Origin: Oasisia sp. SBJ-2009
Taxonomy: Eukaryota; Annelida; Polychaeta; Sabellida; Siboglinidae
Length of the DNA stretch: 64,000 bases
Direction: 5' to 3'
Assembly: GCA_964017155.1 (NCBI GenBank)
Contig: OZ024854.1
Span: 20,452,601 to 20,516,600 of the forward strand
Below the pieces are notes generated by a model. The model searched no databases. It had not been told where the DNA came from and worked only from the letters and a program-made list of their open reading frames with translations. This document shows, one piece after another, positions 12,201 to 23,700 of this stretch. Position 1 is the first letter of the stretch. The number at the start of each line of letters is the position of its first letter. Position numbers and translations under genes: made by a program.

Positions 12201-14862
12201 ATATAATATATTCCCTTTTTAAATAGAAACTACATCTAACACGGCTGTGTGAAATCTACGAAATGTTACTGAGGTGTAATTTTACTGAAATGCTTAATGC
12301 TATCATTTAATGGCCCTTGGTGTTCAATCAGACATGTCCTGTTGAGTTGATGTGGTTTACGGTGTGTTGTGTAGGAGCTGTCTTCCTACAGATGTGTTGT
12401 ATAAGTGCCTTGTGTGTGTAGGAGCTGTCTTCCTACAGATGTGTTGTATAAGTGCCTTGTGTGTGTAGGAGCAGTCTTCCTACAGATGTGTTGTATAAGT
12501 GCCTTGTGTGTGTAGGAGCTGTCTTCCTACAGATGTGTTGTATAAGTGCCTTATGTGTGTAGGAGCTGTCTTCCTACAGCTGTGTTAAGTGCCTTGTGTG
12601 TGTAGGAGCAGTCTTCCTACAGATGTGTTGTATAAGTGCCTTGTGTGTGTAGGAGCAGTCTTCCTACAGATGTGTTGTATAAGTGCCTTGTGTGTGTAGG
12701 ATAGGCTTGGGCAAGGATTTTTCACTCAAATTAACCATATTGCTGCATGACTTACACATAGAAATATTAACCGTTGTGGAATACAATTTATATACATAAA
12801 AACGTCATTATGTTATCTCTTTGTATGCCAAATTCCGTTCTTGTTCCTCAAATATAACGCGTTCAGTAGCATTTTAAAACGACCCCCTACTCAACAAAAA
12901 TCGGTCTGTTGCGACACGCTGCCTGTGCTAAGATGCTATGTTGTTACGTTAGCGCGCGCGCCTCATCGCGTTTACCACCAGGGTGAAAATGTAATCGTAA
13001 AATAGGCTTTCTTCTCAAACATTGCGCCGCGTCAATTTTTGACCAATTCAATCAGAATAAAGCTTATTTTGAAGAAAAATTATTGCTCTATCGATTGGTG
13101 ATACACACTACGCTGAACTAATAAGAAATCGTCCGCTAAAACGCAATTAAACATGACAACTTATGTCATGGTTGTATTTCGTGAGCAACGTCGCCGTTCC
13201 GTATCAGATCGCGTAGTGTGTGGTACCATTCGATCCGGCGTGAAATTTGCTATCCAGTACATATCATTTTATGAATATAACATTTTATTTGTGGGGGCGC
13301 ACGCCTTTGAAAGCTGGTGGTACTTTTTCCCCGAGTCGCGACACTTCGAGTCTTCGGCAGATCGCCGCACGCGTTAGTAGTAAGTAAGTCGCTAATGTCG
13401 TATTCCACGCGTATGTTAGCAATTTCTAAACATCAAGGCACATAACGGCTACCAATTGTCTCATGGTCAACGTATTGCATTTTATTGATAATTTATAGCG
13501 AATAATTCGTCTATTTGCCTGTTGCTAAATCTATGGGTTTGCCCTTGCAACGAAATAGGCTGACCCAGATATCAACATCACAGTGAGCGCCAGGACTAGT
13601 CGATCTTTGTTGTGAGGGGTGTCAAGGAAGCTGTCGAAGCTCGCCGTTTACTTGAGAAACGATCTTTATGAACATATTTTTCACGTCGTGTTGTTTTACT
13701 CGTATTATGGATGACAACTATTATAACTGTATTGTCCACACAACAGTAATTGATACGAAATTCGGCATAATGCGCCGCTATTTCAGCTAGACCAACGACA
13801 AACATACGCCGCTGCAATGTCTGCGCCATTGCGATAAAGCCGACTTTCTACTTGTATTCGCGCAACACGTGGATTATTACATTTACAATGCCTTTGAAAT
13901 AGTATAAAACAATTTTATTTAAAAAAAGCAGAGACAAGAAATAACAATTCTTGGAGACGAATTGATCGACCTAGCGTCGTAATTCCATAACATTATAGTT
14001 TTTATATCTTTTTGTGTTAATATTATAATTACGTATGTTGTCAAATCATTTTGAAATTCATTCACCCACATGATGGAATGTATTTCGGAATTTATCAATA
14101 TTACATATAACAATATTTGTTATTAAACTGATTAGTAGTTCAATTTAACACCAATTATTTTATAAATATATGTTATATATCTTAAATACCTCAACCAGCA
14201 TGTCATTTTTTATTATTTATTAATTAATAGTTTACAAATTAACATATATTTGAGTTTTTATAATTACAATTGACACAACTATTACATTGCTGTAGTCATT
14301 TGTTAATAATTAAGTACTATGTATATTATTATATATTTATTTATTCTGCTACTTTATTTATTTACTTATTTACTCTTAATTAGCTCAACCAGCATGTCAT
14401 TTTAATTATTTATTAATTAATAGTTTACAAATTAACATATATTTGAGTTTTTATAATTACAATTGACACAACTATTATACTGCTGTAGTCATTTGTTAAT
14501 AATTAAGTACTATGCATATTATTATATATTTATTTATTCTACTACTTTATATACATATATATATATATGTATGTATATTTTCTTGACTACATTGACATAT
14601 GATATAGACTACAACAATGCCATCTCTGTTTAATTTTAGTTTCTCTTATAGTTCTGTACAACACTGATTTAGACAAACGTACTCATATGTTTTACTTGTA
14701 CTTTTATTTTATTTATTTATTAGGATGTTTTAATGTTGTCAACACTACCGAACAGAGTTTGTACTTTGGATTTTAGTGTCTAAATAAAGTGTATTATTAT
14801 TATTATTATAATCTTATAATACTTTTATTACATTTGGTCATATATGATAAAATATGTAATCA

Positions 14863-14941
<79 letters not shown>

Positions 14942-17711
14942 GGTTTCTAAATTATAGATTAGTTAATTATGTCAAAAAAAATTACACAAAAAAGAGAATT
15001 TTAGAACTCTTATTTCACGTAAACAACACAATTATATGATTTATGTCAAAATCATGCAGTAGATATACATAACAACAATACCTGTGCTAAATTAAAAGTT
15101 TGTAACTTTAATATATGTTTGGCTAGAGCATGGCCAAAATATACCTAATTTTCACTGTCATGGCAGCCATATTGGATACCTAATTTGCATAATTTAAGCA
15201 AAAAATGAGAAATAGCTAAATTCTATTGAAAACTAGTTACATGCCAAATTTGGTTGATCTGTGTTGAAAAGTAAAGATTTTTGTTTGAATCTATACTACC
15301 TACCTTGAAGTTTTGACATTTTTCCCTGAGGTAATCGGGAAAAAAAGTAAAATGTCATATAAAACCCAAACGACATGACATGGCTGAACGAAACTTGTTT
15401 TACTATCCGAATATAATATGTATTTTTCACAATTTCATATTTTTATCGCTTTTAGTGACTTTTTTCAATTTTGTGCTTGTCTCTTGCCAAGTGTCAATTT
15501 GCTAAAATAACATATTGCCACATTTTCAATATGGCATATTTCTGGAAATATGAGTCATACCACTCTAATAATTTATGTACATGTTGACCATGTTGTTGTC
15601 CTTGGATGCATGTAATATTGAGTTATTCTAGTAATAAGTTAATAAGTTGTGTTAAGTCAAAAATGACATTTTATAATAAATTCCTTGCCCAGGCCTATGT
15701 AGGAGCAGTCTTCCTACAGCTGTGTTGTATAAGTGCCTTGTGTGTGTAGGAGCAGTCTTCCTACAGATGTGTTGTATAAGTGCCTTGTGTGTGTAGGAGC
15801 TGTCTTCCTACAGCTGTGTTGTATAAGTGCCTTGTGTTGTGTAGGAGCTGTCTTCCTACAGATGTGTTGTATAAGTGCCTTGTGTGTGTAGGAGCTGTCT
15901 TCCTACAGCTGTGTTGTATAAGTGCCTTGTGTTGTGTAGGAGCAGTCTTCCTACAGATGTGTTGTATAAGTGCCTTGTGTGTGTAGGAGCAGTCTTCCTA
16001 CAGATGTGTTGTATAAGTGCCTTGTGTGTGTAGGAGCTGTCTTCCTACAGCTGTGTTGTATAAGTGCCTTGTGTTGTGTAGGAGCTGTCTTCCTACAGAT
16101 GTGTTGTATAAGTGCCTTGTGTGTGTAGGAGCTGTCTTCCTACAGTTGTGTTGTATAAGTGCCTTGTGTGTGTAGGAGCTGTCTTCCTACAGCTGTGTTG
16201 TATAAGTGCCTTGTGTGTGTAGGAGCAGTCTTCCTACAGCTGTGTTGTATAAGTGCCTTGTGTGTGTAGGAGCTGTCTTCCTACAGCTGTGTTGTATAAG
16301 TGCCTTGTGTGTGTAGGAGCAGTCTTCCTACAGATGTTTTGTATAAGTGCCTTGTGTGTGTAGGAGCTGTCTTCCTACAGCTGTGTTGTATAAGTGCCTT
16401 GTGTTGTGTAGGAGCTGTCTTCCTACAGATGTGTTGTATAAGTGCCTTGTGTGTGTAGGAGCTGTCTTCCTACAGCTGTGTTGTATAAGTGCCTTGTGTG
16501 TGTAGGAGCTGTCTTCCTACAGCTGTGTTGTATAAGTGCCTTGTGTGTGTAGGAGCAGTCTTCCTACAGATGTGTTGTATAAGTGCCTTGTGTGTGTAGG
16601 AGCTGTCTTCCTACAGATGTGTTGTATAAGTGCCTTGTGTGCAGGAGCAGTCTTCCTACAGATGTGTTGTATAAGTGCCTTGTGTGTGTAGGAGCAGTCT
16701 TCCTACAGATGTGTTGTATAAGTGCCTTGTGTGTGTAGGAGCTGTCTTCCTACAGATGTGTTGTATAAGTGCCTTGTGTGTGCAGGGGCTGTCTTCTTAC
16801 ATATGTGTTGTATAAGTGCCTTGTGTGTGTAGGAGCTGTCTTCCTACAGATGTGGGCCCAGAGGTTCCACGGCCTCTACGACTCATGCGACAACAGTGGA
16901 GGGAAGGAACTCGACAACTTGCTTGTTCTTCTTGCTCAGTTGTGCAACTTCAAAGTATGCCATCTGGAAATAAATCGTTATCTCTCTTTAACTTGTTTGA
17001 ATTGTTTTGTCAAGTTAAACCTGAATAAGTTAGGCAAAACATAACGTTGAGATCCATTAAATATGTAACATTTGCAGGCCTGTTTTAATAGCCACTTCTC
17101 TCAGCCTCCGTTGCAGCATCCATGTGTCTTTGTATTTGTCTGTGTATCTTCCAATATATGTAGAATTTATTCAGCCATGGTGTTGCATAATAATATTTAG
17201 TTTCTCTCGCTTTATGTAGAATGTTCTACTGCAATACCTGGTTACACACTTCAATACACTGCTATGCACCTCAATACACGATTATACACCTCAATACACA
17301 GTTATACACCTTACAAAAGAAAATCCAGTGAGTCGAGTTAGGTCAATGTGACACTCCCTCTCTGTAGTCTAATATACCATCTCTTGGCAGATTTGGCAGT
17401 AGTTCCATGTTTATACAGACTTTGTACATTTTAACGACGTGTTTTGCCTTATTGTTAAATGGCTATACTGAAGCCATGTCATGTCCATGTCTGTTGTATT
17501 GTTCCTTGTGTCAGGTGGTCCACAGCCTACTCGTGTTTGACGTCATTGATCACCTGGTGGAGAGATTTGCAGAGAAGGACATTGAACTGTTACTGGTTAT
17601 ACTGAAAAGTAGGTTTGAACAACTGGTTCCGTTGTAGTAGGAAATTGATGGTGAATTTGCATAAATTTTTTCAAAATATTCTAAATTTGCCACAATGTAA
17701 TTAGTATATAA

Positions 17712-17783
<72 letters not shown>

Positions 17784-20700
17784 AGTGTGTGTATATGAGT
17801 GTGTGTATATGAGTGTGTGTATATGAGTGAGTGTGTGTGTTCTATAAGTTCATAAATGCACATATGTGTGTGTGTGTGCTTGTGTGATAAAAACAGGCAG
17901 ATAAATTGATTGGTCATTCTTTCGTATGTATGTGTCTGCTATTCCCTTAAACCTCGTCATCTTGTCAACGAGAATCCTAGCCAATGTGTGATGTCTTACA
18001 GATGTGGGCTTCACTCTGAGGAAGGACGACGCCGCGGCGCTAAAGGCAGCCATTCTGAAGTTACAGACGAAGGCCGCGGCTGTTGACACAACACAGTACG
18101 AGAACAGGTGAGTCTACTTGGTGTGTAACTGTAGCACACACAGTACGAGAACAAGTGAGTCTACTTGGTGTGTAACTGTAGCACACACAGTACGAGAACA
18201 AGTGAGTCTACTTGGTGTGTAACTGTAGCACACACAGTACGAGAACAAGTGAGTCTACTTGGTGTGTAACTGTAGCACACACAGTACGGGAACAAGTGGG
18301 TCTACTTGGTGTGTAACTGTAGCACAGACAGTACGAGAACAAGTGGGTCTACTTGGTGTGTAACTGTAGCACACACAGTACGAGAACAAGTGAGTCTACT
18401 TGGTGTGTAACTGTAACACACACAGTACGAGAACAAGTGAGTCTACTTGGTGTGTAACTGTAGCACACACAGTACGGGAACAAGTAGGTCTACTTGGTGT
18501 GTAACTGTAGCACAGACAGTACGAGAACAAGTGGGTCTACTTGGTGTGTAACTGTAGCACACACAGTACGGGAACAAGTGAGTCTACTTGGTGTGTAACT
18601 GTAGCACACACAGTATGGGAACAAGTGAGTCTACTTGGTGTGTAACTGTAGCACACTCAGTAGGAGAACAAGCTATGTCCTGGTAGATGTCACCCTGTCA
18701 TGTAGTGGTTGTAGCCATTATACCTGTCATCTTTGTAGTTGTAATCATTGTAGTTGTAACGCTTGTCTGTGCGTCCACTGTCCAGGTCTCGCCTGACCTT
18801 CATGCTGGACATTCTGATGGCAATCCGCAACAACAACATGCGCAAGATCCCCAACTATGATCCATCACACGTGGATCATCTTCGCAAGATCATGCACAAC
18901 TGTCAAAGAGGTGGGCTTGTAATTTTTATCACGATATTCTGGTGTAACTTGTACTGAACTAGTCGTAACAACTGTAAATTGTTGTTGCATAATACTCGCA
19001 TCTGTTTTGACATTCTCCATGGATGATCTATTGTTATTGTTGTAGGATCAAGTTCTCAGGAGGATGCCCTGAGGATCTCCCTGGATGATCTGTTGTTATT
19101 GTTGTAGGATCAAGTTCTGTGGAGGATGCCCTGAGGATCTCCCTGAATGATCTGTTGTTATTGTTGTAGGATCAAGTTCTGTGGAGGATGCCCTGAGGAT
19201 CTCCCTGGATGATCTGTTGTTATTGTTGTAGGATCAAGTTCTGTGGAGGATGCCCTGAGGATCTCCCTGGATGATCTATTGTTATTGTTGTAGGATCAAG
19301 TTCTGTGGAGGATGCCCTGAGGATCTCCCTGGATGATATGTTGTTATTGTTGTAGGATCAAGTTCTGTGGAGGATGCCCTGAGGATCTCCCTGGATGATC
19401 TGTTGTTATTGTTGTAGGATCAAGTTCTGTGGAGGATGCCCTGAGGATCTCCCTGGATGATCTGTTGCACTGTGAGGAAAAAGGGCGGTGGTGGCTGGTT
19501 GGGTCGGCCTGGTCGGGGCGTGACACCGACGCCCCAGGCTCTGGTGGGTACACTGGGAACTAGAGGGTGCACTGGCATCAAGGTTCATCAACTGTGTACA
19601 CAGGGCACAGAGAGTGACCACATGTCTCATACCACTTGTACACAGAGTGACCACATGTCTCATACCACTTGTACACAGAGTGACCACATGTCTCATACCA
19701 CTTGTACACAGAGTGACCACATGTCTCATACCACTTGTACACAGAGTGACCACATGTCTCATACCACTTGTACACAGAGTGACCACATGTCTCATACCAC
19801 TTGTACACAGAGTGACCACATGTCTCATACCACTTGTACACAGAGTGACCACATGTCTCATACCACTTGTACACAGAGTGACCACATGTCTCATACCACT
19901 TGTACACAGAGTGACCACATGTCTCATATCACTTGTACACAGAGTGACCACATGTCTCATGCCACTTGTACACAGAGTGACCACATGTCTCATGCCACTT
20001 GTACACAGAGTGACCACATGTCTCATATCACTTGTACACAGAGTGACCACATGTCTCATACCACTTGTACACAGAGTGACCACATGTCTCATATCACTTG
20101 TACACAGAGTGACCACATGTCTCATATCACTTGTACACAGAGTGACCACATGTCTCATACCACTTGTACACAGAGTGACCACATGTCTCATACCACTTGT
20201 ACACAGAGTGACCACATGTCTCATATCACTTGTACACAGAGTGACCACATGTCTCATATCACTTGTACACAGAGTGACCACATGTCTCATACCACTTGTA
20301 CACAGAGTGACCACATGTCTCATACCACTTGTACACAGAGTGACCACATGTCTCATATCACATGTACACAGAGTGACCACGTCTCATTTGATTTGGACGT
20401 AGGAGTACATTACGTGTGTAATGTTGTGTTAGACATGTCTGTCTCATGTTCCTGTTTTTTAATATGATGATACTTTTTGGTAAATTGCTAAGAAGTATAT
20501 CTCACTGGACACCACAAAAATTACAATAGTCCTATTTTAAAACTCTTGCTCAGTTTCTTTCAGTGGTCCAATATGTCATAAGATCCAGCCTCTCATAGAT
20601 GAGGAACACCCCAACAACACAGTTCTCTTGTGATTGTCCACTTCTTACACCAGTGATTTTTACTATTGTCCAGGACATTAGAACCTTTCACATGAAATGG

Positions 20701-23700
20701 TGACATGTGTACATGTGACATGTGTACACTGTATATTCAAATGACAAAATAGTTGGAAAATTTATTTTGTCCACAATGTGCAGTTTATTATACAACATGC
20801 AATAAAACAAAAACACATAAAAATGACGATAACAACAAGACGTGATGTCCTGGTACATCTGCTTGTTTCTTCTTTGGACCCGTCATTGCCTCCACCTTCA
20901 TGACAACAGCTGTGCCTGGTGTTGACTGTTGACAGAGCTACAGCTGACAGCATCAGTTGTTGACGACGCAGGGATGGAGATTCTTGATCTGGCACGGAAA
21001 CAACGCATGAACACCGACGTACGCAAGACAATCTTCTGTGTCCTCATGACAAGCGAGGTACTGTGTCCTTGAGGTTGTTGACAGTTGATTCAGCAGGTGA
21101 CAGATCTGTCAAACCATGTGTTTGATGTACAATGGATGCCCGACTCATGGAGCGTTTGGAAATGTTAGTGTAGTTTGTTGAATTGCTCAGGAAGTGTTGT
21201 TATGACAAAACATTGTTCAAGCAAGAAGTGTTTGTCGGAGATCGTACACAGCATTGTGTTTGTGATGTGGCTTCACTCATGTAAGCAAACTGCGATATAC
21301 AGGATCCATCATTGTTGACATCTACAAACAAAGTGATGTTGGTTTTTGGAAGATAACGCCAGGCTGTGAAGAGAAATTACACCTGGTGTCTAGAGCAGTA
21401 AAAGATCTGACTTGACATGTGTCCTTGAATGGACGGTGTCAATGGTCTCTGGGTGTATAGTGTACACTCCTGGGCCCAGTTTCATGGAGCGTACTTACGA
21501 CGTCGTAGCGGACGATAACCCGTCGTAAGCCTAAGACGTCGTAAAGTTACACTAGTTGCGTTTCACGAGTCTGCTCCATAGTTGCACTTAGCTGCACCAT
21601 GTATTTAGTAGGCGTAACTTTACGCTCGTTGAAATATTTACGGTATGCTCCCGAAATTGAAACATGTACAATATGCTCCCGACACAACAAAATTATTTTT
21701 AATGTTTACACTGGATATCCTTTACATTCATCATAGCTTCCCATTTGCTATGCGAACGGCAAATGCGGCAGCTAGAAAGAAAAAGGTTGTTCATACACAG
21801 CACAAATACAAGGATTCCCCAAGGCGACGTAAGGGGGTCAATGCTACGGTGATTTAGTGGCGCGAATGCTAAATTGGTCTCATGAAACCGGCCGCAAGCT
21901 GCATTGTCTATTCGCTATTAGCTGCGAGCAGTAGACCGCGTAATTGCGCGTAAAGTTACACGGCTTCATGAAACTGGGCCCTGGCTGGCACTGTACCACC
22001 CCCAAGAGCAGTGATGTTTACGTCTGTTAACACACGTTAGTTTGATCTTGTACATTTCAATATCAATACCACGCAGTTGTTGTTCTGATCTTATCATGAC
22101 CTTGTGATGACCTTATGTTGACCTTGGTCTGCCAGGACTACGTGGATGCCTTTGAGAAGCTGCTGCGGCTCAGTCTGACTCACCAGCAGGAGCGTGAGAT
22201 CCTCCACGTCACGATGGACGTGTGTCTGCAGGAGACGCCCTACAACCCCTACTACGCCCTCATCGCGCAGAAGTTCAGCGAGTGTCACCGGCGCCACCAG
22301 GTCAGAGGTCATGGTCACGGCACACCAGCCGACTCTTGAGGCCTCGCCTGTGTCTACTTCATTGTGAACAGAAGTTGCTCTCTTCAGTGCAATGATAGAT
22401 GATTGTGACACTGTTTCTCAAGATTACAGGCGATGAATTTAAAGTTGCCGTCCTTCGTTATTTTTGGCAAAGAAATTAACGTGGTATCCACACGCAATGT
22501 CTTGTTTGCATTTTTAAAAGTCGTCAGATAAAATTCATTACTGATTTCAGTTGTGCTGTGGGAATCATCATGAGTTGAAATAACTAGTCAATTATTCAAG
22601 CAAGCTTTGTGGAATCTCATACCTAACTAGTTTATGTGGTCAGTGTTTTTGTGTTCGCATCAAGCCAGTTAAGTTACTTGCCACCACCTTAAAGTGGGTT
22701 CTAACAATGACGTAAGCCAGACAACATTACTAACATTGAAGAGCTGTTTTCGTGGCCAGTTAAGTTGACTGATTAATTTTCTCCAGACTTCTCTTTCACT
22801 CCAGGTGTCATCTCGTCTCCAGGTGTTCTCATTATCTCACCTGGCCAACACCTGCCGTTCTTGTGTCCTCATGTTAACCATTACTACTCAAATAATACAT
22901 GCATGTTGTATTCAGTTATGAATTGTTAACCAAAGTACAGCCCTCATTGATCGTGTTTGTAACAGGGCACGTGACAAATTTCACCTCTGATAAAACTTGT
23001 AATGTATCTTGTGTGAATGTCCTTGTGTCATTGACTCACTTGTGTCATTGACTCACTTGTGTCATTGACTCACTTGTGTCATTGACTCACTTGTGTCATT
23101 GACTCACTTGTGTCATTGACTGGTGCCACTGACGTGGGTGATTGTTATATTTCAGATGACGATTCAGTTCAACCTGTGGGACAAGTTCAAGGAGGTGTCG
23201 CAGCTGCCGGAGCAGAAGGCAAACAACCTTGCAGACTTCCTCACTCATCTCCTCGTCACTCAGGCACTCTCTCTCTCCGTCTTCAAGGTAACTTTATGAC
23301 CACACCAGAAATACAGGCACCCTGAATCCCTTATTTTGAATTTGGACTTATAAAAACAAGATTTATCTTTATGAAAATAAAACGTTTACAGATATCTTAC
23401 ACTTGCTCCAGTTCTAAGTAACCAATGCGATGGTTGATTCTTTTCCAGACGATTCAGTTTGCGGAGCTGGACAAGAACAAAGTTCGCTTCATGAAGCGTG
23501 TACTGTGGCGCCTCCTGGTGGAGCAGCCAGAAAACATTGTGCGAGCGACATTTGAGCGCATCTCGCCACTGGTGAAGCTGCGCACACTGAGGGAGGGACT
23601 GCGCCTGTTCATGCAGCACTTCCTTCTCCGACGGCCACCCAGAGTGCCAGGTGGCAGCACCGGTGGCAGTGACTCGCTAGCGGAGAGGATCAAGATGGCA

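Larger units (their letters stand above)
12702..15697. mobile_element. hAT-like DNA transposon, degenerate or nonautonomous, about 3.0 kb
   Basis: Interrupts the 47-bp array. Terminal inverted repeats are TAGGCTTGGGCAAGGA (left) and the complement of TAGGCCTGGGCAAGGA (right), 15 of 16 matching. The host sequence TGTAGGA is present on both sides (12695-12701 and 15698-15704), a 7-bp direct duplication. A TAGG..TGGGCAA start resembles many hAT termini, but hAT duplications are normally 8 bp, so the class is inferred. No frame longer than about 80 codons and no recognisable transposase. Inside are a 194-bp tandem duplication (from 14191) and a TA microsatellite. Confidence 0.7.

Noticed and set aside
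13153..13829. Transposase candidates in the hAT-like element
   Set aside because: Frames are under 80 codons and show no catalytic or dimerisation motif; the element is treated as nonautonomous or decayed.
12361..16860. CRISPR-like array
   Set aside because: Units are contiguous with no unique spacers, the genome is eukaryotic, and the unit is a copy of a splice junction.
19406..20467. Frames of 262-336 codons on both strands
   Set aside because: Created by the 33-bp array in NOM1 intron 11; the period of three keeps frames open on both strands.
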